NCBI GenBank assembly: GCA_003254905.1
Contig: QANU01064559.1
Location: forward strand, 998,633-1,062,632
DNA: 64,000 bases
Source: Nissolia schottii
Taxonomy: Eukaryota; Streptophyta; Magnoliopsida; Fabales; Fabaceae
Direction: 5' to 3'
Shown: piece by piece, positions 40,681 through 53,411 of the stretch
Position numbering within the stretch: the stretch's first letter is position 1
How the letters are laid out: every line of letters starts with the position of its first letter
The notes under the pieces: model-generated
What the model saw: the letters and a program-made list of their open reading frames with translations, nothing else
What the model was told of the DNA's origin: nothing
The model's database searches: none
Position numbers and translations under genes: made by a program

Positions 40681-41035
40681 GGTTTTTACATTTATATGAT
40701 TTTGGAGGGGACAAAATCCCAAAGTATGGGTAAAAAATAAAAATTACCAAAATATGGGCCAAAATTCTGAAATCGCCATTGTGTAGGGCGATTTCAGAAA
40801 ATCAAAAAAGTAAAATTAAAAAAAAATTTTAATGTCTGAAATTGCCACAAGTCTGAAATCGCCACCCCCTGTGGCGATTTCAGACATTTAATTTTTTTAT
40901 TTTACTTTTTTAATTTTCTGAAATCGCTCTACACAATGGTGATTTCGGAATTTTGGCCCATATTTTGGTAATTTTTCTTTTTTACCCATACTTTGGGATT
41001 TTATCCCCTCCAAAACCATATAAATGTAAAAATTC
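40681..41035. repeat. 355-bp near-perfect hairpin repeat
   Basis: The left arm begins GGTTTTTACATTTATATG and the right arm inverted begins GAATTTTTACATTTATATG. Both run with few mismatches through GGAGGGGA(C/T)AAAATCCC, ACCAAAATATGGGCC and CTGAAATCGCC almost to the centre. Each arm holds further small palindromes (CTGAAATCGCC-n-GGCGATTTCAG). The sequence could fold into a stem of about 165 bp. It is non-coding. No clear target duplication, so its transposon class is open. Related to 56240-56571 by the GGAGGGGA/TATAAATGT termini. Confidence 0.75.
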
Positions 41036-41790
41036 TGTTTATAGACCAATTAGTTTGCACTTTTATGTATAAAATAAAATTATTAATAATAAACATTTTA
41101 ATCTTTTTCGAAATGCCTTTTACATTACTTGAATGTTAAGTTATAATTAGTGTTAATTAAGAAACTTAAAATTATTATATCTATACAATTAAATAAAAAG
41201 AATTCCTCTTTTTGGATGTCATTTTTTTCTTCTTTTTACCATTACTCACTATCTTACCTATCCACTGTGTATATTTTTTTTTTTGTTTTTTTTTATGTGT
41301 AACTGCTTTTAAAAATTTCTTAAAAAATAAAATCCCTTAAAATTAATTACTTATACTTTTAAGTTAATTTTTTTTCTATTCTCTTTCTTTATTTTGCATT
41401 GTTATTTTATGTTTGATACTTGAACCGAACTTGTTGTAAATAATGTTAAAATTGGCAAATGCTGGTATATGCACAAATTGAATTTTTCTCTATAGTAAAC
41501 TTAATTAGCCAGCATCAAATCTTATTAAGTGCATAAGTAATGTTTTATTTATTTATTTATTGAGTTTAATTATATACATTAACAATGTTATATATATTTT
41601 TTTTTATATTATTGTTCAATCGACTTTCACTCATAATTAAACATGTCTAAAATATTTATCCCCACCAACAACTATGATTATTAAGCTTATATAAAATGAT
41701 AAATTGCTGATGATGAAATGTTTTTTTTTTTTTTTTAATGAGTGGCAATTGAAAAAGGTGAGATTATTATTATTGGTTCGGAAGCACAGA
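41036..41790. other. AT-rich intergenic stretch
   Basis: No gene or repeat boundary recognised. T homopolymers at about 41275-41290 and 41720-41735. Confidence 0.4.
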
Positions 41791-41795
41791 GAAAA

Positions 41796-41995
41796 GTCAA
41801 CAAGTCAAAGGGGAAGAAGTAACTCCTATAAAAAACCAAACCCGTATAGTGGGGCGTTGCATCATAATCATGGAGTATGTGTCTTCTCTCTCCCAGCGCA
41901 TGATTGAAGACCCCCAACCTCCCCCTATTTACGTGGCTCTCCTTGATTCGTCCATTCCTCTTCGTCGGGATTCATACTTTGCAACACACCAATGA
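41796..41995 (+). promoter_or_regulatory. Promoter-like block with a 41-codon small ORF
   Basis: Two W-box cores in inverse orientation (GTCAA at 41796 and 41804) precede a TATA-like CTATAAAAAA (from 41826). 37 bp after the TATA-like box an ATG (41870) opens a 41-residue ORF beginning MEYVSSLSQRMIEDPQPPP and ending at TGA 41993-41995. The ORF is GC-balanced compared with its AT-rich surroundings. I recognise no family and see no signal peptide. It could be a short protein, a first exon of a lost gene or chance. Confidence 0.3.
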
Positions 41996-42494
41996 ACAAG
42001 TAAAGTAAACTAAGCAAAATCAGCCATTATCATTATCATAAACCTTGGATTAATTTAAGCACTTTAACACTATTATTTTCTAAATAAAGTCTTTAATTTG
42101 AGTTTTACCAATAGAAAAAGAGTTTACTTGCAATGTACTAATGGTGTAAAACTTTTGATAAAATCTTGTCACAACTAAAAATTGACTCTCTAATTATTTA
42201 AAAAATTATATATATAAAATAATTTGATTATACGATCGTGTAAATTTTTTTATATCATCCTTAACTAGTAATTAAGCTTATTGAAAAAATTAGTGTCATA
42301 ATTGATTTGTCCATAAGATAATAATACAATATACTAATAATTTAGTGAAGCCAAAAAATGTAGCAATTTTTTTTAATGGAAAATTAGCGTGCTTTTGGCG
42401 TCCAAAATTGAGTATGGAATTGAAACTCATAATTGGAATTAGAAGTCTCAATTTTAATTTTTTATGTTTTGCGTAAGATAAATAATTAGAACCA

Positions 42495-44253
42495 TAAGGC
42501 ATTAGTGCTAAACAACCTCCCTCTATACTACGTAAGCGTGTATAAGATACCACAACAGGTGGTGAAGAGGATTATTCAGGTTCAACAAAGATTATTTTGG
42601 ACAGGTGATGAAAATAGAAGAGGAATAGTTTTGGTGGCTTGGGATGTTATACAGCGCCCTAAGAATCTTGGGGGTCTTGGTGTAGGTGATTTGATAATCC
42701 AAAATGTTGGGTTGCTATTCAAATGGTGGTGGAGATTCTTTGATAGGTCTCAATCACTATGGAAGAAAGTAGTGATTTCTACACATGGTCTTGATCGAAA
42801 CTATGAAGCTTGGGACCCTAACCAAAAAGTGGCGGGAGGCCTTTAGGGGAACATAACTAGCCGAGTTTGTGACTGGGATCTGGCAGAAAGTTGGGAATGG
42901 AAGAACCACCCCTTTCTAGCACCATGTGTGGGTAGGAGAAACACCGCTTGGAGTGAGATTTCTTACGCTATTTTTTGTGTATAGTCAAAAATCTTATCTA
43001 ATTGTTGATATGTGGGTGTGGAAGGGGCAATTTTGGGAGTGGAAACTGAGTTGGAGGAGAGTGTTATTCCAATGGGAGGAGGAATTGGTATCTAACCTTT
43101 ATATTATCCTCGAATAGTTTGCTCTTTGTGCAGGCGTGGAGGACGAGATGGGTTGGAAATTCAGTTCTTCGGGACAATTCAATGTCAACTCATTCATGAC
43201 GAAGATTTATAATCAAGGATAGCATTAAACATCTTAATAAAACTGGCAAAGGGACACAATAAAGACTACAAAGAAAATAAAGAGATTTATAATCAAACCT
43301 AAATCAATCTATGATATAATAAATATATTATATTATTTTATTTTAATTCTAACAGATAGAATACTAGAGCAAAGGTAAAACAACAAGATTGGCCTAGATG
43401 GGTTTGGCCCCTCCAAGAGTAGAGTTGTTAGTTTGGTTCATGTTACAAGAAAAGCTATCTACTAGAGATAAACTCAGCAGGTTTGGTATAATTCCCTGAG
43501 ATGAAGCATTGTGTCCCATGTGCCTATTAGAAACAGAATCGGTTAAACATATTTTTTTTTTCTTGTTCTAAAACATGTGTTATATGGAATGAGTGTCTTT
43601 TGTGGTGGGAGACACCTTGGTGTTGTCCCCTTAGCCCTGTGCTTTCTTCTTGGCATGGTGTGAAGGTCGCCTATCGGGTCTTAGTAAGAAACTCTAGATG
43701 ACATTGTTTTGTATTGTGATTTACTCTATATGGAATGTTATGAACAAGTAAAATTAGACTAGGATATTAGATGAAAGGGTGATGTGAGAGATTTGCAATC
43801 GCAGAAAATGACTTGTCTCAAGACTCATCTACTCTTCGAAAACGGAGATTCATTTGGAGCAATGATTGATATTAGTGGTTTGATTCGATTGGATTCTCAT
43901 TTTAATGTGGGAACTGTCTTCTAACTCTCTTTGGTTTAGTATAGGTGTTTTGGGGTTTTTGTGATAGCTTCCTCGGTGCAGGCACCTATCCCAACCTTGA
44001 TGGCAATGTCGAAGGGGTTAGAATAGGTGGCTGATCGAAGCTCTGATGGTCTGTTAATGGAGTATTTTGGTTTTTGTTTTGCCTTTACGGATGTTGCAGG
44101 TGGCCGTTTGTATCATTGCTTTACTAATATGGTTATTTTTTTTGTTACCTAGTAGTGCCTTATTGCTCCTCCAGGCAATGTTTTGGTTGGTAATCTTTTG
44201 CTTGCCTTCTCCATTGTGGAAGTTTTAAGCATTTCTGTCTTAAAAAAAAAAAA
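42495..44253 (+). mobile_element. 5'-truncated LINE remnant (non-LTR retrotransposon)
   Basis: Conceptual translation from 42505 gives the region after the reverse-transcriptase palm of plant L1-type LINEs (VKRIIQVQQRLFWTGDENRR, then NLGGLGVGDLIIQNVGLL and WWWRFF). About 42926-43117 continues with VGETPLGVRFLTLFFVY. About 43385-43700 matches the zf-RVT segment (ETESVKHIFFSC and a WW(E/G)TP-like stretch). Stops and frameshifts interrupt it and the 5' half is absent. It ends in an A tract (44242-44253), as expected for target-primed insertion. A target duplication could not be fixed. Not functional. Confidence 0.8.
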
Positions 44254-46182
44254 TGAATCATAATTTCTCAAAAACAATTTCATGGAATTAAAAAATTAAC
44301 TAAGATTAACCTTTCTCAATTCTTAGCTCATATCTTAAGAATTATTAAATTCAAACTCATTAAATTTTTCTCTCCTCATTAAGTTTTATATGATTCTTAG
44401 TTCTTTCTCTTTCTCATTTATGTGTTTGTTGTAATCATATTTATTAAAATTTAATATATTAATTGAATATTATAATATAAAATTTTCAATTTTATAAATG
44501 AAACATTTTTAAAAATAATAAAAAAAATATTTGCAACAGGGACATATGCCTATCACAACCTAACCCATAATTAAATTGATTTTGATTAACAACAAGGCTA
44601 GAAAAACGCTTAAACAAAACTAACAACCATGAGGCAACAAAGTCCCAAACACTACAGACAACGTTTAGTACTATTGATAGAAAATGAGGATAGAGACAAA
44701 AAATTTATGTCTCTCCAATAAGATTATATAAAATAAAAGTTCACTCAAAAGTGGCTAAAGCCTTGTCAAAACAAAACTAAAAACAAAGGAAAAACACAAA
44801 GATGTCACTTATTGTAAAGAGATGATTCTAAAATAATACATGAGCTTATTTGTATGTATGTGTAAAATTTTAAATAATTTATAGACCTTAAATTCTACAA
44901 ATTGTATAGCATAATACGATTTATAAGTAGTGAAAAAAAAACATTTTTTATAGTTAGAAAATTAATCAATCTTATTCATTCATTAAAATAAACAATGACA
45001 TTAATTCCAAATCTCATAAGGTTCACACTTCATTTAAATTAAGTTGAAATTGAGAATCCGACGACTCAAGAATATATTAAAGATAATGAAATAACCAAGA
45101 TATTTTATTATTATTATTATTGTTATTATTATTATTTTTTGAATGACTAATTTTTTCATGGTCACTACATAAAGTTTATTTTGATTGAGTTAGTACTAAA
45201 AATTTTGAGCAAATTTGTAAGCCCAAAAAAAAATATAATTAAAGTCTCATTTTTAAAGCTTATGTAGGTTATATTCATAAAATTTATGTTTTTAAGATTA
45301 AAAATGAGTTTTTAAGATTTTGAAATGTAATCTATATGACTTTTAAGATTAAAAGCAAGTTCATATTTTTAATTAGCTTTTGAATAACATTCAAAACGTT
45401 TTGAATTACTAAAATTGTAAAAACTATCACTTTTAAACATTAAAACGAGTTTTTTTATTACTTTATTCTCTACATCCTAATTTTATGTATCATAGACAAA
45501 AAAAAAATGTTATTCTCTTTTATCTTAACTTTAATAAAATATAAAAAATATAAAAATTTTATATTTATGTGTCTATGTCCTTTTAACCTATATTTAATAC
45601 CAAACGTAAACCATAGTTAAATTGATTACATTAGACTTTCGTTATATTATTATTAGCTGGAGGTTATCTGTTTTATAATATTAGGTATATTAGAAAAAAG
45701 AAAAGCATGAAAACCACGTTAACCAATAAAACGCTGGTAAATGCAGTCACTCCTTCACAGTTCACACATACCTCGCACCCTCTCTCCTCTCTCCTCTGTC
45801 TCACACTCACCCACAATTTCTCCCCCCCCCNTCTCTCTCTCTCTCTCTTTTCTCCCTTCTCTCCGCAGAAGAGAAAAAAATATCATCCAATTTTCACTTT
45901 CTCTATCTCTCTCTCTCTCTCTTTCCCTTTCCCTTTCCCCCGCACTCTATCCATTTCTCTTCTCATAATATCCCTTTCTGCTTCCCCCCACTCCCTCACG
46001 CGCCATCACCAAAGCAAAAACAAAAATAATGCAGAATCCTAAACCACTCTCCCTCCTCTCTTGATCTTCCAAAAATCTCCTCATTCCTAATTTCCCCTAT
46101 TTCCACTATCGTTATTTCCTTCTCTCTCTCTCTCTTTTTTTTTTAAATTTTAATTATTGAGTGAAAGAAAAAAAGAGGAAAA
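44254..46182. other. Intergenic region and AFR gene 5' region
   Basis: 44260-45690 is AT-rich, with an ATT run at about 45105-45136 and no gene. 45770-46140 is CT-rich (many TCTC runs) and probably forms the promoter-proximal region and 5' UTR of the AFR-like gene. A sequencing ambiguity (n) at 45831 sits in a C/TC run. Short ORFs through the CT runs are artefacts. Confidence 0.55.
45770..46140 (+). promoter_or_regulatory. CT-rich leader / core promoter of AFR-like gene
   Basis: Dense CT/TC microsatellites directly upstream of the ATG at 46183. Pyrimidine patches of this kind are usual in plant core promoters and 5' UTRs. The exact transcription start cannot be read from the sequence. Confidence 0.5.
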
Positions 46183-48755
46183 ATGCTGGAAGCAATGGAA
46201 AGTTCCGTGAATGGCGTCGGCGTTGGTGGCGGTGGATTCTCTCAGCTACAGAGCTGCGGTGGTGATAGCAGCGAGGAGGAGCTATCGGTGCTGCCACGTC
46301 ACACGAAAGTGGTAGTAACTGGTAACAACCGCACCAAATCAGTGCTGGTTGGTCTCCAAGGCGTTGTGAAGAAAGCCGTTGGATTAGGAGGATGGCACTG
46401 GCTGGTAATTTTCTTTTACAAAAACCGATTTCAAGGGTTTTTATGCAAATTAATATTAAGTGGTTTTTTTTTATTGGGAAATTAATACTCGTAAGTTTCC
46501 AATGCATTAGCCAGATTTTCACTTTTTGATTGCTTAACGAGTGATAGAGAAGAGTTCAATTGGAGATTTCGTTTTCGTAATTCTATAATTTTGGGTTGCA
46601 AATGTGGTTTGTTTCATTTGCATTATTCTTGATTTTTTTTTTAATTAAAAAGTTTGTTCTCTAATCTAATCCACTAGTATCTGAAGTTTACTATACTTCA
46701 ATTAATCTGATTTGAGCCGTCTCTGATTTCTTTTTTTTATAATTTTTTTACGTTTTTGGGAAGTGATTTTAGAGCAATGTCTGTCTATTTGGTAGTTTTG
46801 ACTTCATTTTTTTTATTGATTTCTTTTTTTATTTTATTTTTTATTTGGGTTTTGAGACTCAATTTTTTTGATTACTACCCATTACGAGTGTTACTTTTTA
46901 TCTATGGATCTGGTGGTTTTGGGGGTTCTCTATCACGATTCACGATCAAATGGTTGTTGGGTCTTTTGTTTTGTTTTGCTGAACCTAGGTGTTCAAATTG
47001 AATGATCTATGCTTTAGGTTTTTGTTGAATCTTAAATGGAAATGGGTGCTAATTTAGGGTTATGGAGTGAGGTCTTTATTCAGAAGTGAGTATTTTGCAT
47101 CCTTTAGGCAAATTTTCCTATTTTGAAGATCTTTTGCGGAGGATGTTTTCATTTATATTATTGGACTGATGTTGATGTTTTATCTCAGATTGTTGCTTCT
47201 TCCCCTTCATGCATGTTTTGATTATGCCTCTTTTTCCTTTTCTCTGCATGAAACTTTGAAATAAATTGATGCTGCTGTGGGTTTGTGTGTGTGTATCTTT
47301 TTAATCTTATGATTAATTGTGAGTTATCTATATCATATATTGAATCCAGAACTGAGAAGTCCTTAATACTCCGCATTGAGCTGAGTCCATGTTATTCTCA
47401 TAATAGACATTTGAATTATGAAACAGAAATCTATTGTTTATGAAACTGAAAAAAATGTTTGAATACGATTGTGCTTGTTTTCCAGCATAACAATTTGTTT
47501 AAGATGATTGTTTTACATTGTGTTTGGCATGAAAAATTGCAGGTTCTTACCAATGGTATTGAAGTGAAGCTGCAAAGGAATGCTCTTAGTGTGATTGAAG
47601 CACCCACTGGGAACGAGGAAGATGACGACCTTGAATTTGAAAATGTGCCGTGGAATGGATCGTATATGGGTGAGTTTCATTCAATTTGGGAAGCTAATGT
47701 TCTTGGCTTCTTTCTACATCTTTCCAAAAAAATTTCTGGCTAGCTTTTAGGAAATTAATTTGTGAAGTTTTGTATCTAGCGATTGGCTTGCTTGTTAATG
47801 ACACTAGAGAGAGTTATGATTTTGTAGCACCTAACGAGTTTATCTTTTTATTTCAATGTAATAATTGTTTTTATAATTCATACTTGCCCATCCAAGCACT
47901 TAAAGGTAGTGTAGAGTTTGGAAAGTGATAGAGGGATTGTTAAACATTGGATCCATTTGTTTAATTTTTGTCTTTCCCTTTTGCTTTTTGGCTATTTTCT
48001 TTAAAGCTCAATTGTCTTGCTTCTTTTTACATGTTGGCCCCCACCACTAATTCCTGATTTTGTTTGCATTATCTTTGTTTTTTTGCAGCATCGGATGACA
48101 CTCAAAAGTCCCACAAATCGAGGCACAGAACGCATAGATCGTTGGGATCATCTCACAAGACTATGAGCAGGTCCTTCTCTGGTGATTCACAGTCCAAGGG
48201 TTCCATTTCAATGCCTCATGGATGGACGGTATATCAACTTTACTATTTTTAATTCTCTTTAATGATTGATTTTGACAATTACATGTTGGAAATTTTATCA
48301 GTTGGCATTTCAACTAATAACATTATTCTTGATCAATATTTATTAGAAGGTTGACCTGAGCAAATTGGAGATGGCTGCTTTGTGGAGATATTGGAGACAC
48401 TTCAATCTGGTAAACATAAATGTGTAGACTTGTGCGTTTGGTTGAAGCTACGATGTTTAAAAAGGTTATGTGTTTCTGTTTTTTGCTGAAATGTTAAATG
48501 GATTTACAGGTTGATGCGATCCCAAACCCATCAAAAGAGCAGCTAGTAGATGTCGTTCAGAGGCATTTCATGTCGCAGGTAGCCATAAATTTATGAAGAG
48601 GTTCTTATTGAAAGGTGTTTTGAGTGTTGAATTTAATTAATCTGAAATTGTTGTCTGAAATTGTGTTTCTCTTTATTGCGAAGCAAATGGACGAGTTGCA
48701 GGTGATTATGGGGTTCGTCAAAGCTGCAAAGAGGCTTAAGACTGTGTGCAAATGA
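46183..48755 (+). CDS. AFR: SAP30/AFR-like Sin3-HDAC complex subunit
   Basis: Six exons: 46183-46404, 47543-47669, 48089-48228, 48347-48409, 48510-48578, 48684-48755. All introns are GT-AG with the frame kept open, giving 230 residues. Relatives are the Arabidopsis SAP30 FUNCTION-RELATED proteins AFR1/AFR2, which join Sin3-type histone deacetylase complexes and repress targets such as FT; they act in the nucleus. Residues about 35-90 (RHTKVVVTGNNRTK, then GLQGVVKKAVGLGGWHWL and VLTNGIEVKLQRNALSV) form the conserved N-terminal module. 118-160 is Ser/His/Lys-rich. KVDLSKLEMAALWRYWRHFN and IPNPSKEQLVDVVQRHFMSQ (164-207) form the SAP30 Sin3-binding region. The C-terminus is LKTVCK. A second in-frame ATG at 46195 could be used. 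The exon 4 acceptor is a tandem TAG/AAG. From memory this family neighbours METTL4 and BES1 in Arabidopsis. Confidence 0.93.
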
Positions 48756-48853
48756 TGATTTGGAGTGAAGAGAGAAATTGTGAAGATATTCTACAAAGTT
48801 AATATTGTCTATGACTCTTATGGCTAACATTGATGATAATGGTATCTAATATG

Positions 48854-48856
<3 letters not shown>

Positions 48857-48892
<36 letters not shown>
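48857..48892. repeat. (AT)n microsatellite
   Basis: About 18 AT units, probably within the AFR 3' UTR. Confidence 0.95.
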
Positions 48893-48895
<3 letters not shown>

Positions 48896-49487
48896 CCCCT
48901 CACTACTTCCCTTTAGTATTTTGTAACATATTTTAACTGTGGTTTGTATCTATCGGAACTCAGTTAGTATTAGGGGTTTAGTCTATTAGTTAATATGATG
49001 AGGTTATAGAGGCTCTCTTACTCTTTTGTAGCCATCAGTATTGTGTGTAGATATGTGACCTTCAGGGAAAGTCTTCAATGGCTTCTTCCTTTTTCTAAAG
49101 CTTAAATGTACTGACCTGGGAAGTGGTTTTCTCGAGACTTGAATGTATATAACTTATAACTCTTTCTTCTAACTTGATTATTCTCTTGAATTTGTTCGTG
49201 TCATGCTAGGTTGGTGATTTGAACACCATTGGTATTTTGAATTTCTTGGATTATTCCTACCCTTAGTATACTGGTATGTTTGATTTGGCTTTTCAAAAAT
49301 CTTAAATTATGGTTTAATCGAAAGCTTGTTGAGTGAAATTATTGTTACAAACTACTACCATTTTGGAGTTTCAACAGTTAAACTAAAGACGATGTTTCAT
49401 AGCAATGTTAATAGTTTGAAAAAAGAAAAGAAAGACATTTTTAAGGGAAATTCTTTCGTGCTTTAAGAATAGATTGGTGTTGTTCTT

Positions 49488-49532
<45 letters not shown>

Positions 49533-50277
49533 AATGATACTTTCATTTACTTGTTATATCAACTTTGTAGTCAGAGACACTTTTTAGACTTACGTAGTCG
49601 CGTAAGGGATTTAACATTTATTCTATTAAAGGGTAAAATTAGGGGCTGAGATAGTTTTACTTTTGTAGGGACTTGATCTTGTTTGAATTAAATTAATTGG
49701 AGTATAAAAAATGTCAAATACTTACAATGTTAATATTAAGTGACAAATTAGGTATGAGAAAGTTTTATTTAAATGGTTAATTAGTCTTACTGGAGTCAAA
49801 TTAATTGGAGGGTAAAGAATTTCATATACTAATTGATTAAGCATTAAAAAGTACATGCAATTAACTTATTCCAGAGTATATGTAATAATTTCTTCCCTTC
49901 ACAGAGAGAGAGAGAGAGAGAACCTTAAGTAGATGATTTTTATTTTTCAATGAACACACAGTATAATTAAATTAAGTTACTGCACAGTTTAAAAGAATGC
50001 TTTTATGTGATAAGTACTTTCTATTGTCTAGAAACAAATAGTTGTCGGGAATATATAACCATAAATTTTTGGTCATCTCTTTGTCCCAATTGGACCATGA
50101 TAAAGCATTAGAAAGAAACAACAGGAAATTTAAAAAGTAGCACCGAATCGACTTTAATATTAAGACTCATTTCCGTGATGGTGCAAAAAAAATTATACAA
50201 AAAGTGAGGCAAATAAATAATAATAGTACGAAGATTCTATCTTCAAAGTTGCAATTTTATAATTTTTGTTCAAACTT

Positions 50278-50314
<37 letters not shown>

Positions 50315-50988
50315 TGTATTGCCAGCTGTGACCAACTATATCATGACCTTCGATGCAAGCAATTTCATTTCAAAATTCAAACTTTCAAACTAGCAACTGT
50401 GGTTAACAGAGACGGTTGTGCCGAAATATTAATACTTTGCCTTAAAAAATTTGCAGCAGTTTTTGAATTTTGTCAGTGCTATATTAAATTCAGTGTGTGT
50501 ATATATATATTTAATTAAAATTTCTTTAATTTAAGTAATTTGATACTTATTTTTTTTTAAAGTAAAACTAAGTTGAGTTAAACCGAATTTGTTATAGTTT
50601 AGATGACACTTTAATACTATTGAACTCAATTTTGGTTGGTTAGAAGGTGTTCGTTGTTTACAGTGACGAATCTCCCTTCGAAACTTTGAGATCAACAAAG
50701 TGGGTATAACCCTCTCAACAAAGTCTTTTTCCATATGCACCTCAAGAATCGAACCTCTAACCAAATGCTTAAGGAACTAATCATTTACTAATTGTGCTAA
50801 GTTTTGTTGGTATAGTATTGAACTTAATAATAAGTGAGCATAATTTATAAGCTTAAGCTTAGTTTTCTGTAAGGTCGTCAAGTTTGACCTAATTTACTCA
50901 AACTCAATAAGATAACTTGAGTTAAATACAAATTATGTCCTTTAAGTTTATCAGTAATTAGGATATTTAATTATAAGAATATAGTCCC

Positions 50989-50990
<2 letters not shown>

Positions 50991-51027
<37 letters not shown>
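50991..51027. repeat. (AAT)n microsatellite
   Basis: About 12 AAT units. Confidence 0.95.
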
Positions 51028-51029
<2 letters not shown>

Positions 51030-52520
51030 AATAATAAACAAAAAGTAATGCAAAATACTTTTTTATACTAAAATAATACAACATATGATTTTATATATGA
51101 ATATGCTTATACTTGTAAATATATATTTACTAACTGTTTGAGTCAAATCCTTCGCTCAAACATGATTCATAAGCTAGTTTAGTGAGCTATATATTGACAA
51201 ACTGAGTTAGAAATAATTTACGAACTGACTTGAATTCTTAATCCTAAACATGATATAAAAGAAGCTAATTATGTAAAGGTTTTATTTGGTCATAGACTAA
51301 CTTAACTCGAATTATATTAATCAAATTTTATTAAACTCAAAATAATTGTAGTTTAGACATAAAAAAAAATCATTGAGGACGATCCAAATTCATAAGACAA
51401 GAAAGAACAAAAATAAAAAAAATAAAAAAATTGGAGACATAGCAAGATAGTACGTAGTAGTGAAAGAAAGAGAAAAGATATGGACCACGAGTCATATAAT
51501 TATGTGAACTACTTTAGATAATTTTTGAAAAATCACATGGTGGAGTTCATGGTAGATTTTATTACGGTATACTCTATGTTTATGTGAATATAATTCAAAA
51601 GATATAAAAATAGATGCTACAATATCATTTCTCTTTTATGAGTGTTGAATATAATAAGATGGAAGTAAACCTTAAAATTCATTTATAAAATTGTCAACAT
51701 CAATAAAATTCACCTCTAAGTTATAAAAATTATCATCTTAATATTTAAAATTATCTAAAATTAATTAAGTTAATTTTTAAAAAGGACTGATTTAATTAAC
51801 ATAAAAAAACTAATTTAATTTTTATTTAATAACTTTAAAAATTAATATGACTTTTTCACAATTTAGATACATACTAAAATAATGTTAACTATTTTAGTAA
51901 CGAATTTAAAAGTTATAAACCGCATCATTTTACTCCCCTTAACAAAAGTATCCAACGCCCATAGGTCACACTGGTGATGTCCATGTGAGTCAAAATGATT
52001 TTATAAGATCAAAACGGGTCCCATCACCAGATACAAATTAAAACCATGCATTTGTTTTTAGCTTTTCATGAACCCTATATAGAGACAATGAGAGAACAAA
52101 ACTATTCGATGTTTCATTTCTTATATAAGTATATAAACTTTGTACATTGGTCATAAATAAAAGATGTTACACACATATGAGTGTCTATATATATATTGAA
52201 ATAAGAAGTAATTTTTTTATAACAAATTAAATTTTGAATAAGTTAATACTATATTATTATTATTATTATTATTGGGATTGTAGTTTTTTTTAATTCTTTT
52301 TATTATATTAAATGAAAAAACTTAAAATCAAAGGCTAGTAGCTAGATTGAGAAACTATGAAATATATATATAAATAATATGTATGGACAGAAAGTCTTCA
52401 TCATGGTCAGTTCGGTTATGGTAGGGTCATTATTTACTTATTTCGACTAAGACATAACTAAGACCTATAATTGCTAACTAGGATGGGATGTCATATATGT
52501 AGAAGAGCATATATATGGAG

Positions 52521-52547
<27 letters not shown>

Positions 52548-52553
<6 letters not shown>

Positions 52554-53400
52554 CCCTTCTTACTCAAATAAATTATCAAAATGCTCCTGTTTTTAAACAT
52601 TTTATAGGAATACTCATGTTTTAGCTAACGTGGCATTCACGGTAGCGTGGTGAGCCACGTCAGATTCGCCAATACAGCTGGCGATTTCCTCTCAATTTCG
52701 CCAACTCTCTTGGTGAATCCTTCATCACTTCGCCAACCTAAAAGCCACACTTGTTAAGTATTTGTTAATCAGCTTGGCGAATTCGGTAGGAATTTGCCAA
52801 TCGGTTTGGCGAATTTGCCCTCGATGACTATATACATACCCCACCACCCCCCAAACGCCATCACATTCTCATTTTCTGAAAATCCATTATCTCTCTCAAA
52901 ATTTTCTCTCTCTAAAATTCCTAATTCTCTGTCCCGCTCTTGGATTGCTGAAGACTAGCTGTCCAACTCTTCTTGAATTCAATTTGTGCAAAAGACTTGT
53001 AAGTTTTAATTTATTAAAATTTATAATTTAATTAGTATGTATGAATTAATTTCTTTAAATTGATTATATAAATGTTGGCTATATTAGTTTGCTAAGCAAT
53101 TTATGATAGATTGATGTATAATATAGTATAGTATAAATGTTGCCTATATTAGTTTGTTAAGCAATGTATGTTTGACATAGAATGTGTTTTATACAGAATT
53201 AGAAAATGAGAAAATCTCTTATGTGTGTTGCTATTGTTATGGGTGAGGACCATTTAATTTGTTTGCGTGTTGCTATTGTTTGAGGACTTGTTAATGTATT
53301 TGTGTTATTTTATCTTGAACACATTTGACGTATTATTTTGCTATGTTTTGTTTTGTTTGATTATGTTAGTGATAAACACACAATTCTTTAATATCTATTA
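52548..53400 (+). mobile_element. MULE-type terminal region upstream of PMD pseudogene
   Basis: 52560-52830 aligns with the terminal inverted repeats of the 35160-36719 element. Shared phrases are ATTATCAAAAT/ATTACCAAAAT, AAACATTTTA, GTGGC...GCCACG and repeated TTCGCCAA...TTGGCGAA palindromes (52673-52690, 52703-52725, 52773-52815). The rest to 53400 is AT-rich leader-like sequence. I infer that the PMD gene downstream lay inside, or next to, a MULE of this family. The opposite terminus was not found, and no target duplication can be set. Confidence 0.55.
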
Positions 53401-53411
53401 CAGCGTATAAG

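Larger units (their letters stand above)
48756..52547. other. AFR 3' region and AT-rich intergenic DNA
   Basis: The first few hundred bases should be the AFR 3' UTR, containing an AT run (48857-48892). Further AT runs are at about 49492-49529 and 50279-50312, a GA run at about 49903-49920, an AAT run at 50991-51027, an ATT run at about 52254-52273 and a T homopolymer at 52518-52547. No gene is supported. Confidence 0.5.
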
